Below are positions 1-9,174 of a stretch of 64,000 bases of DNA, piece after piece; the first letter of the stretch is position 1; the number at the start of each line of letters is the position of its first letter. The stretch is from Pseudolactococcus plantarum (GTDB lineage Bacteria; Bacillota; Bacilli; Lactobacillales; Streptococcaceae), in assembly GCF_002441715.1 (NCBI RefSeq), contig NZ_JXJX01000002.1:1-64000 (forward strand). Reading direction: 5' to 3'. The position numbers were made by a program, and so were the translations under genes. The notes beneath the pieces are model-generated. The model did no database searches and was not told where the DNA came from. It saw only the letters and a list, made by a program, of their open reading frames with translations.

Positions 1-93
1 TTCATGTCCATTTTACCAGGAGCTGTTCAGGACAGTGTTTTTTTATCTATCAATGCTTCATCAAATGTTGTCAGAGTTATCAAACAGCCTTAA
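1..93 (+). CDS. possible 3' end of an upstream gene (partial)
   Basis: An open frame enters from the left edge and runs 30 codons to a TAA at 91-93, ending in the residues SNVVRVIKQP. It would converge on and overlap the 3' end of the lipoprotein gene by about 14 bases. A 30-codon open stretch is quite likely by chance and nothing in it is recognisable, so this is only a candidate; the neighbouring window is needed to decide. Confidence 0.22.
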   Translation, partial: FMSILPGAVQDSVFLSINASSNVVRVIKQP

Positions 94-1195
94 CTTCTGT
101 TTTACCTGTCACGTCATACTTAGCGGTTGCAGGCAGTTTATTATAAGCATCTAGCTCTGCTTGTGTTGCAAAATATAAGTTTCCATCTATTTTGGCCGTT
201 ACTTGTTTACCTGTGGTATCTTTAGTATTTTGAGCTGCAAATCCAATAGCTGATTTTGTGACATAAACATCACCTTTAATCTCACCATTTGCGATAACAG
301 TATGAGGTGAATTCACCACAAGTTTAGCAACTGTTAACGTATAAGTTTTCGCTACTTGACGGTGATCATTTTGAGCATATAAAACAAGTTTTCTCGCTAT
401 CAATCCATTCGAAGCGATAAATGTTCCATCAATTTTTACTGTTTTACCAGCACCATTTATATCTGCAGTTCCTGCCGCTAACCATGTTCCATTTTTACTG
501 AGTGCATCAGATAATACCGACAACTTCTCTGTACCATGCGTAGCACCTGTTTTTACATCGCTAGATTTTACATGAGAAATTTTACCACCTTTTTCAGCTA
601 TAGTAACTGCACCTGATTTCACACCTACTACATTCGTTGCTTCAACCTTAGTCGTACCAGTCACAACACCTTTAGCTTGAGGCGTTAAAGCATCATACGC
701 TTTTTTTAGACGATCAGAAGCAAAAATCAAATTCCCGTCAACTTTAGCACTACCTTGCATCTTAAAGCCGGTAGCATCAACATAAACATCTCCTTTAACA
801 GTCCCTTGTGCGATGATAAATCCGGGAGATTTCACAACTAACTTGGCTACTGTTAACGTGTAAGTGCCTTCAGGCTTCTTATCTGCACCAGATTTGTATA
901 GTGCGAGTTCACGCTTAACTTGTCCATCCCCAGCAAATAAACCAGACACAGTAAGTGTTTTACCTGAAGCGTCAATGTCTTTGGTTACAGCATTTAACCA
1001 CGCACCATTTTCTGAAACACCTTTTGAAAGTGTCTCAAAATTATCTGTTCCTTTCGTTGCGCCAGTAAATACTTCTGCGCTCTGAGCATCTGCTTTACTA
1101 TCTGATTTTTTATTACCAGATCCTCCGCAAGCAGCCAACATAGTCACTGACAGTGCAGATACTGCTAGCAGTGAGATAATTTGTGATTTTTTCAT
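80..1195 (-). CDS. lipoprotein with a duplicated domain
   Basis: A 371-residue secreted lipoprotein of unknown function. Residues 1-22 are a signal peptide ending in a lipobox (LAAC, Cys23), followed by a Ser/Lys/Asn linker, so it should be membrane-anchored outside the cell. The rest is two copies of one domain of about 145 residues (roughly 45-190 and 217-371). Each begins with a GT(D/E)-(N/K)-F/L-x-x-LS motif, then NG(A/T)WL, then TLTVAKLVV and (V/I)KGDVYV, and ends with (V/I)DGNL-(I/Y)-FA. The KGDVYV...DGNLYFA pattern resembles right-handed beta-solenoid or bactofilin-like turns, but this is only an impression. The start is ATG 1195 behind AAGGGG. No metal, sugar or enzyme motif is visible, and there is no operon partner. 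Confidence 0.8.
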   Translation of the reverse strand: MKKSQIISLLAVSALSVTMLAACGGSGNKKSDSKADAQSAEVFTGATKGTDNFETLSKGVSENGAWLNAVTKDIDASGKTLTVSGLFAGDGQVKRELALYKSGADKKPEGTYTLTVAKLVVKSPGFIIAQGTVKGDVYVDATGFKMQGSAKVDGNLIFASDRLKKAYDALTPQAKGVVTGTTKVEATNVVGVKSGAVTIAEKGGKISHVKSSDVKTGATHGTEKLSVLSDALSKNGTWLAAGTADINGAGKTVKIDGTFIASNGLIARKLVLYAQNDHRQVAKTYTLTVAKLVVNSPHTVIANGEIKGDVYVTKSAIGFAAQNTKDTTGKQVTAKIDGNLYFATQAELDAYNKLPATAKYDVTGKTEVKAV

Positions 1196-1438
1196 GGATA
1201 TAGCCCCTTTTTACATACATACATTGTACACAGCTCTTGCTCTACAATCATTTCCACCAATCATCTTATCACTTCTAATTTTTAATGTCAATCATTCATC
1301 AACTCATCATATAATAACCATGACATAGCCCTATCTGACTGCGGTTACTAAGGATTTTTGAGAATAGAGACAGGCAAAAATAAGATCCTAATGGTATTGA
1401 TCTAAATTAGCCTACGATTTTACCTTTAGTGTTTTTTT

Positions 1439-1447
1439 TGGTAAAAT
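1439..1447 (+). promoter_or_regulatory. extended -10 promoter of prs
   Basis: TGG followed by TAAAAT (1442-1447) lies 36 bases before the prs ATG. The -35 region is poor (TTTACC around 1419-1424), so activity would rest on the extended -10. Confidence 0.5.
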
Positions 1448-1482
1448 AGAGTCAGTAAATTTATGCTTAGAAATGGACAATA

Positions 1483-2448
1483 ATGACTGAAAAAGACAAG
1501 ACTATTAAACTCTTCTCACTAAACTCAAACCTCGAATTAGCGCAAAAAATTTCAGATGCAGCTGGTGTCCCACTTGGTAAAATATCATCTAAACAGTTTT
1601 CAGATGGTGAAATTCAAATTAATATCGAGGAAAGTGTCCGTGGCTATGATATTTATATCATCCAATCCACTTCTTATCCCGTGAATACTTATCTATGGGA
1701 ACTTTTGATCATGATAGATGCTTGCAAACGTGCTAGTGCTAACTCTGTGAATGTTGTAATGCCTTACTACGGCTATGCTCGCCAAGATAGAACTGCTTCA
1801 CCTCGTGAACCGATTACTGCTAAACTAGTTGCAAATATGTTGACAAAAGCTGGTGCAGATCGTATTTTAACATTAGACTTACATGCTGTACAAGTACAAG
1901 GATTCTTTGACATTCCTGCAGATAATCTCTACACTGTTCCTTTATTTGCAGAATACTACCAAGAAAAAGGCTTAGTCGGAGATGATGTCGTTGTTGTCGC
2001 ACCCAAAAACTCTGGCATTAAAAGAGCACGTTCATTAGCTGAATACTTAGAAAGTCCACTTGCTATTGTTGATTATGCAGATGGTGACCAAAAACGTGAG
2101 AACGGCTATATTATCGGTGATGTGAAAAATAAAAGCGTCATTTTAATTGATGATATTTTAAATACAGGTAAAACTTTTTCTAGTGCTTCAGTTATTGCAA
2201 AAGATGCTGGTGCTAAAGACGTATATGCTGTCGCTTCTCATGGGCTATTTACACCAGGTGCTGCAAAACGTTTAAATGCAACGTCTATCACAGAAGTTTT
2301 AGTCACTGATTCAGTCAAAACTGAAACACCAAAACCAGATGCTGTCAAATATTTAAGCGCTGCGCCTTTACTTGCTCATGCAATCATCCGTATTCATGAG
2401 AATGAACCTGTCAGCCCACTTTTCCAATACAATAAATCAGTTGATTAA
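1483..2448 (+). CDS. prs: ribose-phosphate pyrophosphokinase (Prs2 type)
   Basis: Transfers pyrophosphate from ATP to ribose-5-phosphate to make PRPP for nucleotide, His/Trp and NAD synthesis; cytoplasmic. The 321-residue length is normal. Visible are the QFSDGE segment near residue 38, the ATP-site segment YGYARQDR (96-103), the metal-binding LDLHAVQ (131-137) and the PRPP loop [13 protein letters not shown] (219-231). The PRPP loop (DDILNTGKT) and the catalytic flexible loop ([10 protein letters not shown]) match the second streptococcal Prs paralogue rather than the GlmU-linked Prs1. Its position before a cysteine desulfurase and a DUF1831 gene is the usual streptococcal Prs2 context. The ribosome site before the ATG is weak (AATGGA). 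Identification is firm; the Prs2 label rests on recalled family features. Confidence 0.95.
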   Translation: MTEKDKTIKLFSLNSNLELAQKISDAAGVPLGKISSKQFSDGEIQINIEESVRGYDIYIIQSTSYPVNTYLWELLIMIDACKRASANSVNVVMPYYGYARQDRTASPREPITAKLVANMLTKAGADRILTLDLHAVQVQGFFDIPADNLYTVPLFAEYYQEKGLVGDDVVVVAPKNSGIKRARSLAEYLESPLAIVDYADGDQKRENGYIIGDVKNKSVILIDDILNTGKTFSSASVIAKDAGAKDVYAVASHGLFTPGAAKRLNATSITEVLVTDSVKTETPKPDAVKYLSAAPLLAHAIIRIHENEPVSPLFQYNKSVD

Positions 2449-2508
2449 TCTTTTTCTACTATACTAAAATTCTGATGGTCACTTGGTTAACTATGAAATA
2501 GGTACCTT

Positions 2509-3633
2509 ATGATATATTTAGATAATGCCGCTACAACACCACTCCTGCCTGAAGTCGCCCAAGAAATGTTTGAGATATCACTCTCAGTCATGGGCAATCC
2601 ATCAAGCATTCATACTGCTGGACGGGCAGCAGCAAAATTAATTCGTCAAGCTAGAGAAGATATTGCTAACTTGCTACACGTCCCCAGTGATCATTTAATT
2701 TTTACCTCTGGTGGGTCAGAAGCAAACACACAAGCCTTGCTTGGTTATGCGCTTGCGAATCGTGATAAAGGCAAGCATTTAGTAACAACAGCAATCGAAC
2801 ATCATTCCGTTTTAAATACTTTTGCGTATTTAAGGGACAGACATCAGTTTGATATCACCATCATCCATCCAGATTCTGATGGTAACTATACAGCAGATAT
2901 GGTACTAGATGCTGTGAAGGAAGATACGATTCTTGTCTCAACCATGTATGCAAACAACGAAACAGGGCAAGTATTGCCAATATCGGAGATTGGTAATGCT
3001 TTGAAAACACACAAAGCTGTTTATCATGTAGATGCTGTGCAAGTAATGGGTAAACTACCTATCCAACCACTTGACTTAGGGATTGATCTTTTATCAGCTT
3101 CTGCGCATAAATTTCATGGGCCAAAAGGTGTTGGGTTTCTCTACTACAATAATGTAAGACTTGATCCACTCATCCATGGAGGAGAACAAGAAAATAAAAA
3201 ACGTGCTGGTACAGAAAATATTCCAGGGATCGTAGGAATGGCAAAAGCTTTAAGCCTAGCCTATCATGATATGACCGATAACTACCAAAAAGTCACAGCT
3301 CTCAAGGCGCACTTACTGGCACAACTTACAGGTCTAACGTATTATCTTAATCAATTTGGCACTAAAACGATGCCACATGTTATCAATATTGGTTTTCCTG
3401 GTGTCAATCACAACTTGTTATTAATGAAGTTAGATCTACAAGGTGTTGCAATTTCAACTGGATCTGCATGTACTGCAGGTGATATTGCATCGTCACACGT
3501 CCTTGAGGCGTGCTATGGCCCTAATTCACCTAAGCTGAAAGAATCTGTTCGTATCTCATTTTCTGATTTAACAACAGCTACAGAGATAGATAATTTTATT
3601 GAGATATTGACTAACATATTGTCTCATACTTAA
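2509..3633 (+). CDS. cysteine desulfurase (IscS/NifS family)
   Basis: PLP enzyme that removes sulfur from cysteine to form alanine and a protein persulfide, used for tRNA thiolation or cofactor sulfur. 374 residues, full length. Key residues: IYLDNAATT at the N-terminus, SGGSEAN (67-73), the cofactor lysine in SAHKFHG (Lys201), and the persulfide cysteine in STGSACTAG (Cys321). The flexible active-site loop after Cys321 puts it in the class I (IscS/NifS) group, not SufS. It lies 60 bases after prs in the same orientation and precedes the DUF1831 gene, an arrangement typical of streptococci. In several streptococci a rex repressor gene follows; it is absent here. The sulfur acceptor cannot be told from sequence; tRNA thiolation (MnmA) is a plausible guess. 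Confidence 0.93.
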   Translation: MIYLDNAATTPLLPEVAQEMFEISLSVMGNPSSIHTAGRAAAKLIRQAREDIANLLHVPSDHLIFTSGGSEANTQALLGYALANRDKGKHLVTTAIEHHSVLNTFAYLRDRHQFDITIIHPDSDGNYTADMVLDAVKEDTILVSTMYANNETGQVLPISEIGNALKTHKAVYHVDAVQVMGKLPIQPLDLGIDLLSASAHKFHGPKGVGFLYYNNVRLDPLIHGGEQENKKRAGTENIPGIVGMAKALSLAYHDMTDNYQKVTALKAHLLAQLTGLTYYLNQFGTKTMPHVINIGFPGVNHNLLLMKLDLQGVAISTGSACTAGDIASSHVLEACYGPNSPKLKESVRISFSDLTTATEIDNFIEILTNILSHT

Positions 3634-3645
3634 CTCACTCAAAAG

Positions 3646-3690
3646 AAAGGAGCTGCTACTAATTAGGTGATCATCGCCACTGTAGCAACT
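3646..3690 (+). promoter_or_regulatory. hairpin between Shine-Dalgarno and start codon of the DUF1831 gene
   Basis: A strong AAAGGAG (3646-3652) lies 43 bases before the ATG at 3696, too far for normal initiation. Between them TGCTAC (3654-3659) pairs with GTAGCA (3682-3687), and inside that GGTG (3666-3669) can pair with CGCC (3675-3678). Looping out 3654-3687 leaves exactly 9 bases between Shine-Dalgarno and ATG. The stem is read directly from the sequence; its role in bringing the site to the start codon is inference. Confidence 0.55.
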
Positions 3691-3695
3691 TTAAT

Positions 3696-4040
3696 ATGGC
3701 ATTTTTAACTGAAAAACACCTTGATGATTGTAAAGATACTTACCAATTATCTGATTCAATAAAAAAATATACGTTGATGGATACCACATTTATCAAAAAT
3801 AATGTCGGTAATTATGAATTGACACGTGTTTTAGAAACAATTCCTAACTCTGGTGAAGGTCCTGTATTAAAAATCATTATCAAAGCTGATTTATCTGGTT
3901 TTAAATTATCAATTACAGACCAATCAGGTTTAAGACATGTTAATATCTTTAAATCAGATGATAACCAAATGGTACAAGAAAAATTCTATTTCCAAATGAA
4001 TGCACTTGTTGATCGTGGTGTCTTCAAAAAAGTAAACTAA
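3696..4040 (+). CDS. DUF1831 family protein
   Basis: A 114-residue soluble protein of the DUF1831 family, found in Lactobacillales directly after a cysteine desulfurase gene. The family has no assigned function; a role in sulfur transfer is suggested only by context. The sequence has no signal peptide, membrane helix or conserved cysteine pair. It opens MAFLTEKHL and has a mixed alpha/beta pattern. ATG 3696 is the only usable start: the frame closes upstream at TAA 3660-3662 with no other ATG, GTG or TTG between. The Shine-Dalgarno is distant and separated from the ATG by a hairpin. The gene closes the prs-desulfurase unit at a terminator. Confidence 0.82.
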   Translation: MAFLTEKHLDDCKDTYQLSDSIKKYTLMDTTFIKNNVGNYELTRVLETIPNSGEGPVLKIIIKADLSGFKLSITDQSGLRHVNIFKSDDNQMVQEKFYFQMNALVDRGVFKKVN

Positions 4041-4067
4041 AAGTTCAATTGATTTGAACTTTTTTTA
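4040..4067 (+). terminator. terminator after the DUF1831 gene
   Basis: AAAGTTCAA (4040-4048) pairs with TTGAACTTT (4054-4062) around a 5-base loop and is followed by a T run. It overlaps the stop codon and closes the prs-desulfurase-DUF1831 unit. Confidence 0.85.
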
Positions 4068-4105
4068 TGTCTCATTTACGATTGGCTTTAGTCATTAAGC
4101 ATAAC

Positions 4106-4141
4106 AAAAAAACACTTAGCTAATCGCTAAGCGTTTTTTTG
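4106..4141 (-). terminator. terminator of tuf
   Basis: Stem at 4113-4120 and 4126-4133 with loop 4121-4125, flanked by A and T runs. One position is A-C on the plus strand but G-U on the minus-strand RNA, so the hairpin is better on the tuf side. Confidence 0.85.
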
Positions 4142-4186
4142 CATTTATTGTCCGACCAATAAATAGTTTTGGAAGTCTAAAATGAA

Positions 4187-5383
<1,197 letters not shown>

Positions 5384-5465
5384 TTTAAAAATGTCTCCTT
5401 TAGAATAAAAAATATATTTTTTTTTAGACAGACCGCGCAATACGACAATCTACCATTACTATATA

Positions 5466-5493
5466 ATTATATAGGTTTTTTGAAAAAAAGCAA
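5466..5493 (-). promoter_or_regulatory. promoter of tuf
   Basis: On the minus strand, TTGCTT (5488-5493) and a perfect TATAAT (5466-5471) are separated by 16 bases, about 80 bases before the tuf start. Confidence 0.72.
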
Positions 5494-5592
5494 GTAGTTT
5501 GAGACATTAAAGATACTTTTTGTTTACTATAAGCTAATTTTAAACAAAATAATGTAAAATATAGATATCACTTATTATAGAAAAGAGAAGAA

Positions 5593-5790
5593 ATGGCATT
5601 AACCTTTAAAAAACGAGATGATTTAGACAAAGTATTGGGTGACTTGGCTGTCATGCCACCAGAATTCGAATTTACTGATGCAGAGAAAATAGAAAAGACA
5701 ACAGATAAGCGTGTTAAAACACCTGAAGATTTTCTAAAACAATTTAATACCGATACGCCTAAGGAAAGTGACTTAAAAGATGTTAAATAA
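5593..5790 (+). CDS. small acidic protein (SPJ_0845-like)
   Basis: A 65-residue soluble, charged protein starting MALTFKKRDDLDKVLGDL. No membrane helix or catalytic motif is visible. It resembles the small streptococcal proteins annotated as SPJ_0845 family; that assignment is from memory and tentative. An AGAGAAGAA ribosome site lies just before ATG 5593. The 3' end overlaps the start of the permease gene by 11 bases, so the two are probably translationally coupled. The function is unknown; the coupling suggests a small accessory of the permease pair. Confidence 0.68.
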   Translation: MALTFKKRDDLDKVLGDLAVMPPEFEFTDAEKIEKTTDKRVKTPEDFLKQFNTDTPKESDLKDVK

Positions 5791-6679
5791 TCTACCTGAT
5801 GTTTGGTCACAATTAGCAGCAATTTTCTTATCCATTATTATAGAAGCCTTACCATTTGTATTGTTTGGCTGTTTGGTTGCTGGTATCATAGAAACCTACT
5901 TATCTCCGAGTATTGTCGCTAAATTTCTACCTAAAAATAAATTTTTACGTGTTATTGTGGGGATTTTTGCTGGTTTCTTTTTTCCATCTTGCGAGTGTGG
6001 TATTGTGCCGATCATCAATCGATTTCTAGAGAAAAAAGTACCCACTTATACTGGTATTCCTTTTTTAATCGCTGCACCGATTATTAATCCTGTTGTCTTA
6101 TTTGCTACATTTGTTGCTTTTGGTAATTCTTTCAAGTTTCTACTATTAAGATTACTTGGTGCTTTGGCACTTGCTTTGATTATCGGACTCATTTTAGCTT
6201 ACCAATTTGACGAGCCTATTTTATTAGAAAAACCTGCTGATGATCATCATACACATACTCACGCACAACTGACTGCACGGCAAAAAGTATGGCAAGCCTT
6301 ATCACATGGTGTAGATGAGTTTTTTGACACAGGTCGCTATCTTATATTTGGTAGCTTAGTGGCCTCTTGTATCCAAGTATTTGTCCCTACTAAACTATTA
6401 ACATCTGTGACACATAGTCCAGTTGTTGCCATCTTATTAATGATGGGATTTGCCTTTCTACTTTCCTTATGTAGTGAAGCAGATGCGTTTATCGGTGCAA
6501 GCTTACTGAGCTTGTTTGGTACAGGACCAATCATTGCTTTTCTACTATTTGGACCAATCATTGATATGAAAAATCTACTGATGATGAAACACTACTTTAA
6601 ACCTAAATTTATCATCCGCTATGTATTGGCTATTTCTGTGCTTGTCATCGCAATCAGTATGGGGGTGAGCTTATTATGA
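5780..6679 (+). CDS. permease, ArsP/YraQ family (COG0701)
   Basis: A 299-residue inner-membrane permease with about eight hydrophobic helices. It carries the family hallmark CxCG motif (FPSCECG, Cys71 and Cys73) after a Pro-rich turn, and a His/Asp-rich cytoplasmic loop (DDHHTHTHA) near residue 155 that could bind a metal. Members include the organoarsenical exporter ArsP, while Bacillus YcgR is uncharacterised; the substrate here is unknown. It is coupled to the preceding small gene (11-base overlap) and to the following TIGR03943 gene (4-base overlap), the conserved YcgR-YcgQ pairing. Confidence 0.88.
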   Translation: MLNNLPDVWSQLAAIFLSIIIEALPFVLFGCLVAGIIETYLSPSIVAKFLPKNKFLRVIVGIFAGFFFPSCECGIVPIINRFLEKKVPTYTGIPFLIAAPIINPVVLFATFVAFGNSFKFLLLRLLGALALALIIGLILAYQFDEPILLEKPADDHHTHTHAQLTARQKVWQALSHGVDEFFDTGRYLIFGSLVASCIQVFVPTKLLTSVTHSPVVAILLMMGFAFLLSLCSEADAFIGASLLSLFGTGPIIAFLLFGPIIDMKNLLMMKHYFKPKFIIRYVLAISVLVIAISMGVSLL

Positions 6680-7482
6680 TTCGATTCCTCATTTTATCAG
6701 GCTATTTTGAGCTGATGATGTATTTGCAACTTACTGGAAAACTCAATCAATATATTAATACACACTATAGTTACTTGGCTGTCTTATCAGCACTACTCTC
6801 ATTACTTTTTGCTATCGTTCAATTAATTAACTGGATGCGACATGTTAACCCACATATTCATATCACATCAAAATTTGCACGAGCAATTGCACTCCTTTTA
6901 CTTGCAACACCGATTTTATCAAGTATCTTTATTCCGTCTAAGTCCTTAGATACAACTATCGTTTCAGCTAAAGGGTTTAACTTTCCATTAGCTGAAGGAT
7001 CTGGAGATAGTTCAGATGGGACACAAATTCAATATCTTCAACCCAATACCAGTCTTTACTTTACAAAATCAGTTTATGACAAAATGATGAAAAAAGAATT
7101 GCGTACCTATCAAGATCAATCTACGATCACAATCACGACTGATAACTATATGGAAATTATGGAACTCATTTACAATTTCCCTGGCACATTTGAAGGTAAA
7201 ACGATTACTTACACTGGATTTGTTTACAATGACCCTACAACATCAGGTGCCCAATTTTTATTTAGATTTGGGATTATTCATTGTATTGCCGACTCAGGTG
7301 TTTTTGGGTTGCGCACTTTAAGTGAGGGGCAAAACTTTCCCAACAATACTTGGATCAAAGTCACAGGACAAATTCAAATGGCTTACTACCCACCTTTTAA
7401 AAGAGAAATCCCTATTGTTAAGCCACAAACACTTACACAAGTTGAAAAACCATCAAATCCGTACGTGTATCGAACTTTCTAA
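6676..7482 (+). CDS. TIGR03943 family membrane protein (YcgQ-like)
   Basis: A 268-residue protein with three hydrophobic helices in the first 85 residues, then an extracytoplasmic domain of about 170 residues containing conserved FPGTFEGKTITYTGFVY and FRFGIIHCIADSG segments. This matches the TIGR03943/DUF1980 family that nearly always accompanies a COG0701 permease. The function of the pair is not established; the external domain may present or sense the transported compound. Overlap of 4 bases with the permease (stop/start) indicates one operon. No terminator is visible before the zwf promoter. Confidence 0.85.
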   Translation: MIRFLILSGYFELMMYLQLTGKLNQYINTHYSYLAVLSALLSLLFAIVQLINWMRHVNPHIHITSKFARAIALLLLATPILSSIFIPSKSLDTTIVSAKGFNFPLAEGSGDSSDGTQIQYLQPNTSLYFTKSVYDKMMKKELRTYQDQSTITITTDNYMEIMELIYNFPGTFEGKTITYTGFVYNDPTTSGAQFLFRFGIIHCIADSGVFGLRTLSEGQNFPNNTWIKVTGQIQMAYYPPFKREIPIVKPQTLTQVEKPSNPYVYRTF

Positions 7483-7491
7483 GCTAAATTT

Positions 7492-7500
7492 TGATATAAT
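7492..7500 (+). promoter_or_regulatory. extended -10 promoter of zwf
   Basis: TGA followed by TATAAT (7495-7500) lies 36 bases before the zwf start. No good -35 is present. GGAG (7522-7525) is the ribosome site. Confidence 0.6.
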
Positions 7501-7535
7501 TGGTAGAGTAAAAGAATTTTTGGAGACATAATGAT

Positions 7536-9017
7536 ATGACTAAAGTAGTAATTACAATTTTTGGTGCAAGTGGTGATTTAGCAAAGCGTAAACTTTACCC
7601 TTCCCTTTTTCGTCTTTATAAGTCTGGTATTTTAGCTGAAAACTTTGCTGTTATCGGTACAGCTCGTCGTCCATGGACAAAGGATTTTTTCGAGCAAGTT
7701 GTCATTGATGCCATCAGCAATTTAGCAACCACTCCAACACAAGCCAGTGAGTTTGCCTCACATTTCTACTACCAAAGTCATGATGTTCAAGATGTTGCAC
7801 ATTATGCAACACTTAAAACATTACAAGATGAGTTAGCTGAAACTTATAAAACTGAACATAATAAAGTCTTTTTCTTAGCAATGGCACCTGAATTCTTTGG
7901 TACAATCACTGATCATCTAAAATCAGAACAGATCGTTGACGGACAAGGGTTTGAGAGACTGATTATCGAAAAACCTTTCGGTACAGATCTTGAAACGGCT
8001 AAACAACTCAACCAAGCCTTATCAGAAACATTTGATGAGAGTCAAATCTTTAGGATTGATCATTATCTTGGTAAAGAGATGATTCAAAATATTTTTGCAG
8101 TACGTTTTGCAAATATCTTATTTGAACATGTGTGGAACCGTGAGTTCATAGACAACATCCAGATCACTTTTGCTGAATCAATCGGCGTGGAAGATCGTGG
8201 TGGCTATTATGACCAATCGGGCGCACTTAAAGATATGGTACAAAATCATATTTTACAAGTCCTCTCAATTCTTGCCATGGATAAACCTGCCTCTTTTTCA
8301 AGCGAAGACGTGTTACCTGAAAAAATTAAAGTCCTACAGAGTTTACGTGTACCTGATGAACAAGCGATTACTGAAAACTTTGTACGTGGCCAATACCAGA
8401 GTGGCCGTATCAATAACCAAGATTTTCAAGCTTATACTGATGAGCCATCAGTCAACCCACTTTCTAAAACAGAAACTTTTGCTAGTGGCGTCTTTTTTGT
8501 TGATACTGAACGCTTCAAAGATGTGCCGTTCTTCTTTAGAACCGGTAAGCGATTGACTGAAAAAGGGACTCGAATTAACATTATTTTCAAAAATAATGCT
8601 AATATTTTCGGAGAATCTCTTAAGCCTAACATCTTAACCATTTATATCCAGCCGACAGAAGGTTTCTCACTCCAGGTTAACGGTAAAGAAGTCGGTAAAA
8701 CGTTCTCTATCGAGCCAGTTAAACTAGACTTTAGACATGATGCTGATGCCTTGGGTAACTCTCCTGAGGCTTATGAAAAACTGATCTATGATGTGCTCAA
8801 TGGCGATGTGACTAACTTTAGCCGTTGGCAAGAAGTTAAAGCATCTTGGGAATTAATTGATAAAATAGTCGGCAGTTGGCAATTAGATAAAACACCTCTC
8901 CAATATTATCCTGCTGGTTCTATGGGACCAACAAAAAGCTTTGCATTACTAGAAAAATACGACACTAACTGGATTTGGCAACCAGATATCTGGTACAAAG
9001 AACGTGGGTTACTATAA
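7536..9017 (+). CDS. zwf: glucose-6-phosphate 1-dehydrogenase
   Basis: Oxidises glucose-6-phosphate to 6-phosphogluconolactone with NADP, the entry step of the oxidative pentose phosphate pathway. 493 residues, full length. The nucleotide-binding motif GASGDLAKRKL (10-20), EKPFGTD near residue 147 and the substrate/catalytic signature RIDHYLGKE (about 173-181) are intact, as is FRTGKRL in the C-terminal domain. It has its own promoter and terminator and is read as a single gene. Upstream ATG 7531 is out of frame; ATG 7536 follows GGAGAC with normal spacing. Confidence 0.97.
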   Translation: MTKVVITIFGASGDLAKRKLYPSLFRLYKSGILAENFAVIGTARRPWTKDFFEQVVIDAISNLATTPTQASEFASHFYYQSHDVQDVAHYATLKTLQDELAETYKTEHNKVFFLAMAPEFFGTITDHLKSEQIVDGQGFERLIIEKPFGTDLETAKQLNQALSETFDESQIFRIDHYLGKEMIQNIFAVRFANILFEHVWNREFIDNIQITFAESIGVEDRGGYYDQSGALKDMVQNHILQVLSILAMDKPASFSSEDVLPEKIKVLQSLRVPDEQAITENFVRGQYQSGRINNQDFQAYTDEPSVNPLSKTETFASGVFFVDTERFKDVPFFFRTGKRLTEKGTRINIIFKNNANIFGESLKPNILTIYIQPTEGFSLQVNGKEVGKTFSIEPVKLDFRHDADALGNSPEAYEKLIYDVLNGDVTNFSRWQEVKASWELIDKIVGSWQLDKTPLQYYPAGSMGPTKSFALLEKYDTNWIWQPDIWYKERGLL

Positions 9018-9056
9018 TAGTAGTCACTCATCTAGATATGCTGATCTACTAACTTA

Positions 9057-9095
9057 AAAAAACTGATGACCAAACAATTGGCATCAGTTTTTTTA
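9057..9095 (+). terminator. terminator of zwf
   Basis: AACTGATG plus CCAA pairs with TTGG plus CATCAGTT (9061-9089) with one bulged A and a 4-base loop, followed by a T run. Confidence 0.85.
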
Positions 9096-9174
9096 TAGGT
9101 TATGGACATCATAAAAAGCCTACTACTCTTGCTACTTTTATCAAGTAGCTATCATAGCAAACTTTTTTAGTTAA

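Noticed and set aside
864-1085. Plus-strand open frame opposite the lipoprotein gene
   Set aside because: It is the antisense of the lipoprotein's Ser/Thr-rich sequence, has no ribosome site and shows no family features.
8170-8556. 128-codon open frame inside zwf in another frame
   Set aside because: Fully contained in an intact, well-conserved enzyme gene on the same strand; no ribosome site or family pattern.
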